NCBI GenBank assembly: GCA_016271365.2
Contig: CM057450.1
Location: forward strand, 1,805,259,967-1,805,323,966
Reading direction: 5' to 3'
DNA length: 64,000 nt
DNA from: Neoceratodus forsteri
Taxonomy: Eukaryota; Chordata; Ceratodontiformes; Ceratodontidae
Shown here in pieces: positions 22,396-33,880 of this stretch. The translations under genes were made by a program, and so were the position numbers. The notes below the pieces were generated by a model. That model was given only the letters and a program-made list of their open reading frames with translations. It was not told the DNA's origin and made no database searches. The first letter of the stretch is position 1, and each line of letters starts with the position of its first letter.

Positions 22396-22860
22396 GGGCT
22401 TTGAATCTGATGCACACTACCACATTGTGGTCACTGATGTCATTGTGGAAGACGCCAGCACTAGAGAATTTGGGGGTTGAATTTGTGAGGATAAGATCTA
22501 ATAATGATCTGTTTTGGGGAATTTTGATATTCAAGTGAGCGGGCTCGTCTATGAGCTGTGGTAACCCGGCCAAGTTGCAGAATTCTTTAAGGGAGGGCAG
22601 ATTTTCTGCTAAGCCAATCGAGGTTAAAGTCTCCAAGTATAATTGTTTCAATATTGGAGGATTGTAGAAAAGTATTTAATTGGGTTAGTATTTCCAAACC
22701 ACCTGAGGGGGTTCTGTAGAAGCCTATGATATTGATGTTTTCAGATGGAGATAATGCTAGGTTTAAAATTAAGCATTCGACTGTGCGGTGGCATTGCAGA
22801 GAGCTGCCACTGGCCATAAAATGGCATCCAAATGGTTTCTTAACATCTTGCATGTCTTAT

Positions 22861-23690
22861 GTAGGCATTAGTACGGTGGCATTTCAATAAGGCACCCAAG
22901 GGCAAAGGCGCTAACCCATTTGGATGCACCGTCTCCCTACGCCCCGGGTGTCTGTTGCCAGCAGGGGGCTGTGGCGTGCTGCATCTCTGCACTTTGTATG
23001 GCACTACCACAGCCCTGTATTCATACAGGGGCAGGCTGCATGTATGAGTATGACTTCCTAATGGTTGCGCGCTATTTAGCGTGCTGTGCTATGCTTTGCA
23101 CAGCGCACTCAGACAATTTTGAAAATGAGTGCTAAAATGTTTTACTTTGCAGAAAATAAAACCACTGTACAGGAAATAGACTATGCCAACTGAATATAGA
23201 ACTTCAGAATTCTGTAACAGGTTAGCATCAGAGGGCCTTGTATTGTTATGAGTGTTTTGAATGTTTAAAAAATTAACAGTCCTGATTGGTTCAAAATTAT
23301 ATAATTTATAATAGTATCAAAAAATGGCACTATGCTATGTATTTAGTTTAAATTATTTTTCCAAGTAAACGAACAGTGATACAAGGATGATCTTATTTAC
23401 AGATGCGACCTGGGGCAGGGTACTTGAGGGGGAAGCAATATATAAACAGAAATTTACATACAATATTCAAGCACAGAAAACCAAAGGCATACAATAAAAT
23501 ATAGACCCAGTATGTACAATACAATACAACTGTAATGCAGTTATACAATATATATAAATGTGTATACAGCAACAGAGTTGACACAACATGAGTTTAGGAG
23601 TACAGTAAGAGAAATGCAGGTCAAAGTCCGGTATAATCACAGTACAAGGCAATTACATTTCTGAGGTAGAGCTTAGCCAAAGAAATACTA
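22861..23690. other. No gene recognised
   Basis: The first 250 bases are GC-richer, and the rest is AT-rich with TATATAT-like tracts near 23540-23570. Open frames are short and lack motifs. Confidence 0.5.
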
Positions 23691-24374
23691 GAGTGGACTA
23701 GTCCCCAAGGTCAGGTTTCTCCATACCAGAGGGAGTTTGTGACTGAAAGTAGACTGACTAAAGTTTTGTTTATGCCTGAGAACAAGAAATCTGTTACCCA
23801 GGCTGGAACAAAAGTTGTGGCTTGAGGGTCAGATGGGGGTAAGCAGGGTGCTCGGGTAGTTGGGAAGCTTGTTTAGCCAAAACATAAAGCTGTTGAAAGC
23901 AAGGTGCTGAACTTGTCTGTCACTCAGTGAAGGCCAGTTTAGGCAATCATAGAGTATGCAGTGGTGGGCTTGTGCTGGGCAGCAGAGAATGAACATGCAG
24001 AGAGCATTTAGTAAGGAGTCTAACTTTGATACGTGGCACTGAGGTGCAGAACTGGAGAATTACGCATTCAACTAAGGACTTTTCCAGACTTTGGGAGAAG
24101 CAGCCATTCACTCTGTAGAGGGCTCTAAGTTTTCTTTAGGGCTTGGATACCAAAAACTGAATGTGAAAGATGAGGTCCAGGGATTGGTCAAACAGGATAC
24201 AAGGTACTTGTGCTATGACACAGACTTCATGAAGACACCATCAGCATTTTTTATGTCTAAGGAAGGACTGCTTGAGAGGCACTTTTTAGATCCAAATAAT
24301 TTTGGCACAGTCATTGCCTAATTAAGGGCTAAATGACTGGCTAAAAACTGGTTGGAGAGGTTATCATTTATTTA
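23690..24374 (-). pseudogene. L2-like LINE #3, 3' part of reverse transcriptase
   Basis: On the minus strand the sequence continues the LINE whose active-site piece lies at 29513-29640: LASHLALN near 24320-24345, then a thumb-like region and a C-terminal region with LSDRQVQHLAFNSFMFW near 23870-23930. The DIRS element at 24375-29086 and the SINE after it separate the two. Stops and shifts are present. Confidence 0.6.
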
Positions 24375-24540
24375 TTTCTAGGAGCGTGGATATGTTGTTC
24401 ATCCACACTGTTTGGCATGTCCCTTTCCCCTTTAAATCTTGCCGGAAGTCTTCAAGCTGGCTCCTCCCACCCACCTGGGTGGTATATACCTCTGCTCCGC
24501 ACCATGACACCAGATCTTCCTTTCCGCTGGAAGATACAGG
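24375..24540 (+). repeat. Left inverted terminal repeat of DIRS A
   Basis: It begins TTTCTAGGAGCGTGGATATG and includes CTGGCTCCTCCCACCCACC. The inverted match is at about 28905-29086. A near-identical left repeat occurs at 34776-34941. Confidence 0.85.
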
Positions 24541-24705
24541 TTCCCTCGTGCTCTCAAAGCATTTTGTAGGCCCTGGATTCTAATTGTCGTTTTTTTACCG
24601 AAAATTGTTTTGAAACTCATTCGAGTTAGTGACTGTGATTTTACCGCATCTGCCGTGGAGGAAAAATCTTCCCCTGGATTTTGCTGGTGCCCCTGCTTCC
24701 AGAAG

Positions 24706-25715
24706 ATGTCGCGTACCGATCCCCACCTAACGTGTATCTACTGTCTAGGTGTCTGACATGACACCTCATCATGTGTTTTTTGCCTGGCCTACCATCACAA
24801 TGTCCTGGATGACCGCAAGACACATTTAAAGCTGAGGAAACCAGAGAAAAGGAACCCACCGGTGAAATCAAAGGAGGCGAGGTGGGCGGTTTCCACGGCC
24901 GCGAGATCCGCCGAACAGCTGGAACAAATGAAGGCATTTGAGGAGCCTCTGGTGGGGAGAGATTGGAACAACTCCTTGAAGTTGCCCGTAAAGGTGGAGC
25001 CAAGGTTAAGCAGAACGAAGAAGCTTCAACTGGCTGAAGCTCGAGCCTGCTGACCGCCTCTGTGTTCAGGCGTACTGGGAGTTCGGCTGACACTGACCGA
25101 CCCCTGGACAAGGAGAACAAAAATATGGACCACTCTGCCTGTAAGGTCTATGCGGCCTCTTCCCTGGGTCTTCATCAGGCCGGCTTGGCTGTCATTATGG
25201 CATACTTCTCTCATACCCTTCTTGGGTCATTAGACGAGGTCCTCCCTCATCTTCCAGCGGACATGCAGACTACGGTCAAGCAAGTCCGGGACCAGGGTCG
25301 TGCTGTCGCAAAACAGCAGCTCCAGACGGCGCTGGATATAGGAGATTCTTGTGCCCATTCTCATGCAGCCGCAGTGGCCACTCGCCACAGGGCTTGGCTG
25401 AGGCTTTCTTCCTTCCCGGCAGATACTCAGCATAAACTTGCAGATGTGCCCTTCCTAGGCACCGACTTGTTCAGTCCTGGAGTGGCCAGTCACCTTCAGC
25501 GTATAGAGCAGTCCAATGCCACCTTGGATGCTACTCCTGCTAAGGGTTCTTCGGGCAAGAACCAGCAGAGGAGAAAGAAGAAGCCATTTCAGCATTCTTC
25601 CCCTGCAGTCAGGCAGCCCTCCTACCAAGGAGGTCAGCAGCAACAGCAGCAGCAGGCTCAAGCTTGGCGCCCACATCCCAAGCAGGGTCCTCAACAGCCT
25701 CATAAAGGAGGCTAA
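24706..25715 (+). pseudogene. DIRS A gag, with inversion and deletion
   Basis: From the ATG at 24706 the protein begins MSRTDPHLTCIYCLG and, past a TGA, continues HDTSSCVFC, keeping the Cys-His-Cys-Cys motif. It is collinear with the gag at 34993 to about 24945. About 110 bases (24945-25055) are then inverted relative to that copy, and about 1.2 kb present there is missing. The C-terminal part, 25062-25715, is open for 217 codons (LPADMQTTVKQVRDQGRAVA, then a Gln-rich tail). The protein should bind element RNA; this copy cannot give full-length gag. Confidence 0.75.
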
Positions 25716-25729
25716 GGTGCAGGTCCAGG

Positions 25730-27685
25730 AGCCTCCTCCTCTAAGCCTGCTCAGTGACGGGTTGAGGGTTGCCACCCCTACACCCGTCATGCCAGCTCTG
25801 GGTCCTCCCGTGGGGGGTCGGCTCCGCCACTTTCTTTCTGCTTGGTCCGATATCACTTCGGACAGGTGGGTTCTCGAAGTGTTTGGTCAGGGACTGCCTC
25901 TAGAGTTCGAGCAGTACCCTCCCAGCCAAGCCCCTTGGGAGGAAAGGATCTCAGCTTGCACTCAGTCTGCTCTTCGAGACGACATAGCTCAGCTCCTCCG
26001 CAAGGAGGCAGTAGCTCCAGTGCCAGATCCTCCGACAGACCCAGGCTTCGTGCCCAGGTACTTCCTGGTGCCCAAGCGGACGGGGGGGTTGGCGCCCCAT
26101 CCTAGATCTCCATGATCTGAATCAATATATCAGGTCCCACACCGTCTGGATGGTAACTCTGAACCACATCATACCATCCCTGGAGCGAAACATGTGGTTC
26201 TGTTCACTGGCTCTACAGGGTGCATTCTTTCATGTCCCAATCCATCCGTCCCCTCAGCGGTTCCTCCGCTTCAGGGTCAAGGGGACCCTGTATGAGTTCT
26301 GAGCCATGCTGTTCGGCCTGTCATTGGCCCCACGGGTCTTCACCAAGTGCATTGTGGTGGTGGCAGCCCACCTTCGGTGTCGAGGAGTCTGAATATACCC
26401 TTATCTCGATGACTGGCTGTTGGCAGGTCTCTTCTTTCAGGAGGTGGAGAGGTCCAGGGATCTGGCTCTCTGAACCTGCTCCCAACTCGGCTTCCTGATC
26501 AACGAGGCCAAGTCAGAGCTTGTACCCTCTTAGGTGATGGGCTTCCTCGGGGCAGAGTTCGACTCTTGTCAAGCTAGAGCTCGGCTCCTGGTGGACAGGG
26601 CAGAGGTTCTCTCCTCCTCCTTTGTCTGATCATTTCTGGTTGGGCACTTGTGCCCTGCCCAGGACTTCCTGCGCCTTCTGGGTTACATGGCAGCATGCAC
26701 CTCAGTGGTCTGTTGGGCCAGGTGGCACATGCGCTTCCTCCAGTGGGAGCTGGCCACCCAGTGGACTCAGCGCCATGGTCATTTTGACCAGCTAATCACT
26801 GTAACTCAGAAGATGTGGGACGCTCTTCAATGGTGGACTGCCCCAGACTGGTTGCCGGAAGGGATCCCATTTGTTCGCCCTGAGCCGACAGCCATCCTTA
26901 TGACCGATGCGCCTCTCATGGGCTGGGGAGCCCACATGGGGGACAACAGGGCCCATGGGTTCTGGACCCCCGAGGAGTCCCGATGCCACATCAACCTGTT
27001 GGAGCTCAGAGCAGTCAGACTGGCGCTGTCAGCTTTAGCTCCTCAGCTCTGGGGTCAAGTGGTTCAAGCCCAGACGGACAATACCATGACCATATACTAC
27101 CTCAACAAACAGGGCGGCACGCACTCCTGTCTGCTGTGCAAGGAGGCACTCCACATCTGGACCCTTGTAGGCTGGTTGGAGGCAGATCTCCTAGCCATCC
27201 ATGTGGCAGGAGCCTCGAACCAACTGGCGGATGCTCTCAGCCACATCGACCAGACATCCCACAAGTGGTCTCTCCATCCAGAGGTAGCTTACAGTCTGTT
27301 CTTCCATTGGGGAAAACCGTTGGAGGACCTGTTTGCCTCCAGGGAAAACAACAAGCTGAGGCTGTATCATGCCCAGCCCCCTCAGCAGGGCTCGCTGCAG
27401 GGGGATGCCTTCTCAAGGCCGTGGACCCCAGGCCTCATCTACGCCTTCCCTCCATTTCCCTTGATCCACAAGGTGTTACTCAAGGTGAGGAGAGACAGAG
27501 CGAATGTGATCCTGTTAGCCCCAGATTGGCCACGCCAGTTCTGGTATCCAGATCTCCTCAGCCTCAGCTGCAGGCCCCCGGAGCGGCTTTGTAAATGCCC
27601 GGACCTGATATCATTGAACCAGGGGAAGGTACTCCATCCGGACCTTCAATCCCTGCATCTCACAGTCTGGTACCTGAGCGGCTAG
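25730..27685 (+). pseudogene. DIRS A reverse transcriptase and RNase H
   Basis: Reverse-transcriptase sequence begins near 25800 (SAWSDITSDRWVLEVFGQG) and has the active site YLDD at 26402-26413. Several stops and one frame change interrupt it before 26640. The RNase H part lies in an open frame at 26648-27685 with the four acidic sites in ILMTDAPLMGWG, LELRAVRLAL, QTDNTMTIYYLN and SNQLADALS. The enzyme copies the element RNA and removes it. Its end overlaps the recombinase frame by about 90 bases, as is common in DIRS. Confidence 0.85.
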
Positions 27686-28722
27686 AGTTCCAGGCTTTGG
27701 GTCTTTCTGACGATGTCTACACCGTGGTGGAGGCATCTCGAAAGGAATCTACCAGGAAATGTTATGCCTTCAAATGGAAGAGATTTTCCATTTGGTGTCA
27801 GGATAAGAGTCTGGACCCCTTATTCTGTTCTGTGCCTAACATTCTTGACTACCTTTGGTCTCTCTCCAAAGAGGGTCTGCGGTCGTTGACCCTTAGGGTG
27901 CACCTGGCAGCTATTTCTGCTTACCAGGCGCGGGCCGGTCAGCCGACATTGATGCAGGAAACAGTGGTCGGGAGCTTCTTCAAAGGCTTGGATCACATAT
28001 CCCCTCTGGTGCGTGAACCTCCACCTCCGTGGGATCTACTGCTGGTTTTGGCAAAGCTCATGGGCAAGCCATTCGAACCAATGCACAAGTGTGAGTTGTC
28101 ACACTTGTCGTGGAAGACTGCCTCCCTGGTGGCTATCACATCTGCCAGAAGGACAGGGGAGCTCCAGATGCTTTCGGTGGACTCCCGTTATCTGGTCTTT
28201 CACAGGGACAAAGTCGTCCTACGACCCCACCTGAAATTCCTTCTGAAGGTGATGTCAGAGTTTTGCCTTAACCAGGTGTTGACTCTGCCTGTATACTACC
28301 CTAACTACACCTCGGACGCCAAGTACAGGCTCCACACTCTGGACCTAAGACGTGCTCTCTCCTATTATAAGGAGAGAATAGCGGAAATTCATGGAGAGGG
28401 TCACCAGCTGTTTGTCACCTACGCTGAAGCCGCTTCTGGCAGACCTGCAGCCAGACGGACCATAGCAAGATGGATTACATCATGCATAGGTCTGTACTAT
28501 GAGTTGGCGGGCAAGGAGCCTCCCAGAGGGATAAGAGCTCATTCTACCTGCCATACTGCTGCTTCAGTGGCTGCTTCCAGGGACATCCCTATCCAGGAAA
28601 TATGTCAGGCTGCTATCTGGAAGTCAGCAAACACCTTCATTACCCACTACCTCATCGACCTTGAGTCACACCGGGATGCTGGTTTTGGGGCCTCGGTTCT
28701 CCAATCTGTATTTCCTAAGTAG
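27595..28722 (+). CDS. DIRS A tyrosine recombinase, open but active-site change
   Basis: The frame is open for 375 codons with no stop. Catalytic landmarks are Arg 185/186 in ITSARRTGELQ, then the His-x-x-Arg box, which here reads HSTC (His 316, Cys 319), Trp in AAIWKS and the nucleophile Tyr 352 in FITHY. The Cys codon TGC at 28549-28551 is one C-to-T step from CGC. The enzyme would integrate the circular DNA form. Loss of the second Arg should inactivate it. The start codon is a guess, since the frame overlaps RNase H upstream. Confidence 0.85.
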   Translation: MPGPDIIEPGEGTPSGPSIPASHSLVPERLEFQALGLSDDVYTVVEASRKESTRKCYAFKWKRFSIWCQDKSLDPLFCSVPNILDYLWSLSKEGLRSLTLRVHLAAISAYQARAGQPTLMQETVVGSFFKGLDHISPLVREPPPPWDLLLVLAKLMGKPFEPMHKCELSHLSWKTASLVAITSARRTGELQMLSVDSRYLVFHRDKVVLRPHLKFLLKVMSEFCLNQVLTLPVYYPNYTSDAKYRLHTLDLRRALSYYKERIAEIHGEGHQLFVTYAEAASGRPAARRTIARWITSCIGLYYELAGKEPPRGIRAHSTCHTAASVAASRDIPIQEICQAAIWKSANTFITHYLIDLESHRDAGFGASVLQSVFPK

Positions 28723-28771
28723 GGGGTGTGCGCCTTGCCTCCCTCCTCTCAGAGAACTGCTAGGAGTCTGC

Positions 28772-28870
28772 CAAACAGTGTGGATGAACAACATATCCAC
28801 GCTCCTAGAAAGAACAGGTTACTCACCTGTAACAGTAGTTCTAGGAGTGGTATATGTTGTTCATCTGCAC
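28772..28870 (+). repeat. Internal complementary region of DIRS A
   Basis: The complement of the left end (to about 28810) is followed directly by the complement of the right end (about 28811-28870). The predicted circle junction, read on the other strand, is CCTGTTC then TTTCTAGG. Confidence 0.85.
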
Positions 28871-28904
28871 CCACCCGACCTCCCCGGCTTTAGGTGCACA
28901 ACCT

Positions 28905-29086
28905 GGCTTCCAGCGGGCTAAGATCTGGTGTCATGGGGCGGAGCTGAGGTTTATACCGGGTGGGTGGGAGGAGCCAGCTTGAAGACTTCCAGCAAGATTT
29001 AAAGGGGAAAGGGACATGCCAAGCAGTGTGGATGAACAACATATACCACTCCTAGAACTACTGTTACAGGTGAGTTACCTGTTCTT
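28905..29086 (-). repeat. Right inverted terminal repeat of DIRS A
   Basis: It contains GGTGGGTGGGAGGAGCCAGC and GTGGATGAACAACATATACC, the inverted complements of the left repeat, and ends in a right-only extension CTGTTACAGGTGAGTTACCT. Confidence 0.85.
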
Positions 29087-29092
29087 ATTGAA

Positions 29093-29512
29093 TTTTGTTG
29101 ACTGGGTAAGCCCACTGAGACTAGAAGTCCCTTTTTCCGGGGCACCCATGGGTGGGGACATGGATGATGACCAACTGAAACTGAACCAGATTAAGCTGTT
29201 GGTGGTATTGCTAGTGAATGGAGGAAATTTGGCCGGGACACTGGGGGACTTCCCCTACTCTTTTTTTCGAGACGTGCCATGGGATCTTTAATGTCCACCT
29301 GAACAACCACCAGAACAGGCAGACAGGACCTCGGTTTAACATCTCATCCGAAAGATGGCACCTCAGGAGTGCAGCACCCCCCTCATGCTGCACTAAAGTG
29401 TTAGTATTGGGATATTAACCCAAGTGCCTGTTGTGGGGATAGAACCCACAGCCTTCTGATCTCTCGGCCTCAGAGGCGAGTGGGCTACCTGCTGAGCCAG
29501 TGACACTTTAGG
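29093..29512 (-). mobile_element. tRNA-derived SINE (family 2)
   Basis: On the minus strand the head has an A box TGGCTCAGCAGG and a B box GGGTTCTATCCCC. The body has GGACATTAAAGATCCCATGG and AAAGAGTAGGGGAAG, a block I recall from widespread fish and other vertebrate SINEs without being able to name the family. An 8-bp duplication TTATTGAA (29085-29092, 29513-29520) flanks it. It lies between the DIRS right end and the LINE #3 piece. It is too diverged and extended to be a tRNA gene. Confidence 0.75.
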
Positions 29513-29640
29513 TTATTGAAGTCTGATTGCAGGTCAGCCAAAATGACAGCCGGGGTTTTACCAGAGGTAAATTGTATAGTGTTGTCTACATACATCTGGG
29601 CATTGCATGAATTTACAGCCCATGGTAGAATATTAACAAA
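29513..29640 (-). pseudogene. L2-like LINE #3, reverse transcriptase active-site piece
   Basis: The minus strand encodes FVNILPWAVNSCNAQMYVDN followed by TIQFTSGKTPAVILADLQSD. YVDN corresponds to the YADD active site, with the second Asp changed to Asn. A CR1 insert lies on the upstream side and a SINE plus DIRS on the downstream side. Confidence 0.7.
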
Positions 29641-32600
29641 GACAGGAGGGAAGGGATAAGGAGGGCTGACCGAAGCCCTTTCCTCAGATGAGGGAGTAGC
29701 CTTCAAACCCAAGGGGGAGGGGAAACAGACTAGGGTGGAGGTTTCAGGAGGAGCAGAGGGAGGATGGAAGTATAAGGAACCTGGGTGGGGTTCAGCAAAG
29801 GGATCAGGGATAAGGGGTGGGGGTTGGTGTTAGTAAATGCCAGGAGCTTGGGAAACAAGTTGCCAGAGTTCCAGCACATGCTGTTCAGGGGGTGGGGGGG
29901 TGGATGTGGTGGCGGTCATGGAGATGTGGGCCAACAAAAACCATGACTGGGACCTAAACGTGCGGGGGTACACTATGCTTAGGAAGGATAGAAAGGAGGG
30001 CAGAGGGGGTGGAGTGGCTATGTTCATTAGAGATGACATAGAAATTGCTAGGGTAGAAGAGGCAGAGGGAAATCAGAGGGAAATGTGGAGGTCTTATGGG
30101 TCACCTTACCATCCCCAGCAGGAGATAAGGTCAAGCTGGGTGTAGTATATAGGCCCCCCGGGATGGGTGATGTACTGGAGGATGGTTTGCTGAACAACAT
30201 CATTGCCCAGTGTGGACCAAAAGGGGAAGGAGTGATGTTGATGGGGGACCGTAATATGCCAGGTACAAACTGGGGAACCATGTCCTCTAAGGTGGCCAAG
30301 GAGCAGAGGCTGCTGGATGGCTTCCAGGATGTGTTCTTAACACAGCATGTGATGGAGCCCACAAGGGAGGGGCATGTCCTGGTCATGGTTCTGGCAGATG
30401 GGGATCTGGTAAGAGACCTGGCTGTAGAGGATCCCCTGACTGGGAGTGACCACAATACTGTCTGGTTTCAAATAAGCATGGGGGGAGGGGGGTGAGATCT
30501 AGGATACTGGCAGTGGACTTCAAGGGGGCAGACTTTGTGGGCATGGGAAATATTCTCAAGGATCACTTGAAGGGGACTACATCAATGACAAATGTGGAAA
30601 GGAGATGGGAGGTCATAAAACCGGGACTTCATGAGGCAGTCAGGACCTGCGCTAAGGTGAAACGTAAGGGAGCAAGGTCACATAAAGCATGCTGGTGGTC
30701 CAGTGAGGTTCAGGTAGCGGTCAGAGAAAAGAAGGCGGCCTACAAAAATGATAAAACAACAAGAGGGGATAGGGGTAAGGAAATGTACCATCTTGCATCT
30801 CGAAAAGTCACCCGGATGGTGAGGGGGGCAAAGTCCAGTAAAGAGCAGCAGCTGGCACAGGGGATACATGGAGGGGAAAAGGGGTTCTTCCGGTACATTG
30901 GGGAGCAGAGAAAAACTAAGGGCCATCTCAGCAGATTGAGATCAGAAGGAGGGTGGGTGGAAGAGGCGAGGGACCAGGCAGAGGTATTTAATGAGTATTT
31001 TGCCTCTGTGTTCACTAGGGAGGGGGATGGGATATCTACAAAGCAAGGCACGATGGGGATAGAAGCGGCAGTGAGTGGGATCAGGGGAGCAACAGAAATG
31101 GAGCAAGAGGGAGGGAGAGGTACCCCAGGGGTGTCACATCAGGATAAGGATAAAAAGGCCAGTAAGGTGGAGGGGACGGATGAAGCTATCTCCACCAAAA
31201 GGGTGTGGTTAGCCCTCAAGGCCCTAAAGAAAGACAGATCTCCTGGGCCGGATGGCATTCATCCGAGAGTACTATGGGAATTGGCGGACATACTGGCTGT
31301 ACCCCTGGCGGAGCTCTTCAACAGGTCACTTGAGACAGGGAGGGTACCTAGGGATTTGCGAGAGGCACATGTGGTGCCAATCCATAAAGGGGTGGTGAAG
31401 TACCAGGTAACTATAGACCCATCAGTTTGACCTTGGTGGTGGGAAAATTAATGGAGAGTATATTAAAGGAATGATTGGGGGTGTACTTGGAGGAGGTGGG
31501 AGGTCTGGATAGTCGGCAACATGGGTTTGTGCCAGGTAGATCATGTCAAACCAATCTTGTGGAGTTCTACGAATGGGTAACATCAGAACTGGACAGGGGA
31601 AAGCCTGTGGATGTATTATTCTTGGACTTCAGCAAGGCATTGGACTCTGTCCCCCACAATGGTCTGGTGGAGAAACTGATGGGGTTGGGAGTAGGCCCTT
31701 TGATGGTCAGATGGATTGAAAACTGGCTAGCTGGATGCACCCAGAGAGTAGTGGTCTGTGGGGGGCTCTCGAACCCTAGAGAGGTTGGTAGTGGGGTACC
31801 GCAGGGTTCGGTCCTGGGTCCGATCCTGTTTAATGCATACACATCGGACATCAGGGAGGGTATAGGGTGTGAAATGAGTCTCTTCGCTGATGACTCCAAG
31901 ATGGGAGCAGTAGTTGAGGGAGAAGAGGAGAGGTTGGCCCTGCAAGGGGACCTGGACACCCTGGAAAGCTGGGCTCACTCATGGAAATTAAATTTCAATA
32001 TCACCAAGTGCAAGGTGTTACATCTTGGGGGAAACCCTAAACACAGGTACAACCTGGGAGGGGAGGCGCTGGAGGCCTCAATAGGGGAAAAAGACCTAGG
32101 GGTCATGGTGGATGCATGTATGAATAACTCTGAGCAGTGCAGGAGAGCGGCTAGCAAGGCAAACAGGATGTTGGGATGCATCGTAAGGGGGATCACCTCT
32201 AGGAGCAAGGAGGTGATTCTGCCGCTGTAGAATGGACTGGTTAGACCACACCTTGAGTACTGTGTACAGTACTGGAGACCACACTTGAAGAGGGACATGC
32301 AGCTCCTGGAGAGGGTACAGAGGAGGGCAACTAAGATGATATGAGGGCTAGGGGATTTGACGTATGAGGACAGACTTGAGGAGCTCTGCCTGTTTTCATT
32401 GGAGGAGAGGAGAGACGGGGGGACATGATTGAGGTCTTCAAGTACCTCAAGGGAATAAATACGGTAAACATGGAGGGGATCTTTAGACTAAAGCAGGGAG
32501 GTATCACCAGAGGGCATGGTTTGAAGTTGGAAGGTGGAAGGGTGAGGGGGGAAAAGAGGAGGAGGTTTTTTCACTGAGAGGGTGGTGGACCCTTGGAATG

Positions 32601-32845
32601 CACTGCCTGGTGAGCTGGTTCAGAGATGCACACCGGAGGGCTTCAAGAGAGGGTGGGACAGACACAGAAAGTGGATGTATCAGATGATGGCCTGTCCCAG
32701 GAGGGTGGGGATGGATGATAGGGGTTTCTGGAACACAAGGGGGGGGAGGGCCTCGGCACCCAACTAGGGATCTGAGGTTCGAGCAGACTTGATAGACCGT
32801 AAGGCCTAATCTGCTGGCAAATAGTATGTTAATATGAAAAAGGGG
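29641..32845 (+). pseudogene. CR1 LINE A, nearly complete ORF2
   Basis: The order of parts is endonuclease at 29837-30480 (DLNVRGYTMLRKD, VKLGVVYRPPG, GSDHNTVWF), a linker, then reverse transcriptase from about 31195. The latter has DRSPGPDGIHPRVLWEL, motif A LFLDFSKALDSVPHN, PQGSVLGPILFNAYT, the active site FADD near 31886-31897 and LGVMVDACMNNSEQCR. The C-terminal and 3' parts reach 32845 and end with the CR1 tail (CAGACTTGATAGACC, then CTGCTGGCAAATAGTATG). It encodes the nuclease and polymerase for its own copying. A few shifts and stops break it (about 30060, 31430, 32230). It is 5' truncated and sits inside the reverse transcriptase of L2-like LINE #3. Confidence 0.85.
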
Positions 32846-33880
32846 ACAAAATACAGAGTCTTATGGGTGCTCCTTAAGGACTTGCCTGGGAAAGAGAGGG
32901 CTAAGCTAGTAGAAACTGTTTGGGAGCAACCAAATAGAAGGAGAACCAAGAGAGAGACAAGGAGGAGACACCAGAGACACCAAGCTTAGTGAGGAGAAGG
33001 GTGTGATTTACTGTGTTAAATGCTTTGGCTGAATCGAAGAATATGATGCCAGTAGGCAAACTGTTATCCATATTGGTAAGGATAAAGTCAGTAAACCTGA
33101 ATGGGTGGTTGATGTCAAGTGGGATGCACGAAAACCAGACTGGTTGTCCAAATGACATTGTGAAGGGTGTAGTTGTGAGTTGCCTGGCAACCAAACTCTC
33201 CAGTGTTTTGGGGAGGGTAAGGAGAAGTGTGATGGGTCAGTAGTTTGTTGGGGAATTTGAGGGACCACTTTTGTGTAAAGGAATCACTGTTGTGTGTTTC
33301 CAGAAGACTTAAAAAACCCCATTGGTGAGAGAACAATTGAAAACATGGGCTAGCAGGGCACCAATAGCAGGAGCAGCCAGCTTCAGGAATCAGGGAGGGG
33401 GAATTGGTCATCAGACCCAGGATGAGAGGTAGGCCTGAAGTGCATAAGCTCTCTGAGAACTTGGGGTGGAGTGATCTGGGATAAAGTAAGTCCAAGTGCT
33501 CCAGAAATGAGGTTCACAAGCAGAGGAGCAGACGTGATGCTACTGAGGTCTGAAAGGACCATCAAAAGGAGCCAACTACAGTTTGGTTATTTAATGTATT
33601 AATAATAGTACATGAGTTGGAGACTACACTTGAGGATAGGGATGCTAGAGGCAGAACAATGACTCTGGAACAGATTTTTTATAGTGTCCCAGAATTTGGA
33701 TGGCAACTGGATGTCTGTAATAAGTGCAGTATGAAAATGAGATGCCTTAGCTTTCCTAATCGATTTGGAGCCAGTTATAGTGTTACTTATCGACAGGGGC
33801 ACCAGATTCCTCGTAGGTAGACCAAGCAGCATCTCTTAATAAACAAGCATTTGTCAATGCCAAATGTTCACTTGCTGATA
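32846..33880 (-). pseudogene. L2-like LINE #3, linker and reverse transcriptase
   Basis: On the minus strand RDAAWSTYEESGAPVDK (33790-33840) leads into IRKAKASHFHTALITDIQLP. Then come FRPTSHPGSDDQFPLPDS near 33385-33440 and the motif-A region IFFDSAKAFNTVNHT near 33015-33060. Shifts and stops are frequent. The next downstream piece is at 29513-29640, past the CR1 insert. Confidence 0.75.

Larger units (their letters stand above)
17700..22860 (-). pseudogene. L2-like LINE retrotransposon #2, interrupted
   Basis: On the minus strand the order is: endonuclease pieces at 22328-22853 (ILGDFNLDWL, SDHNVVVCIRF), the linker at 21239-21762, and reverse transcriptase at 20136-20600 (motif A FLDLSKAFDTVDHN). 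Then come FADDTVLY near 20000-20030, the thumb region at 19563-19973 (KKTKVMFF), and the C-terminal region at 18650-18830 (HCKAAICYALPALWNNF). Insertions split it at 18062-18607, 18800-19337, 20604-21194 and about 21970-22395. Removing them makes the domain order continuous. The element is dead. Confidence 0.8.
24375..29086 (+). mobile_element. DIRS retrotransposon, family A, complete ends
   Basis: The 4.7-kb element carries gag, reverse transcriptase/RNase H and a tyrosine recombinase. Inverted terminal repeats run from 24375 to about 24540 and from about 28905 to 29086. Between recombinase and right repeat lies the internal complementary region, 28772-28870. Its first half is complementary to the outer left end (GTGGATGAACAACATATCC) and its second half to the outer right end (CTGTAACAGTAGTTCTAGG). 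This is the known DIRS arrangement, in which the region templates the junction of a circular DNA that the recombinase integrates. No target duplication is expected or seen. Confidence 0.9.

Noticed and set aside
29440..29512. A tRNA gene
   Set aside because: A and B boxes are present, but the sequence continues as a SINE body and has an 8-bp flanking duplication.
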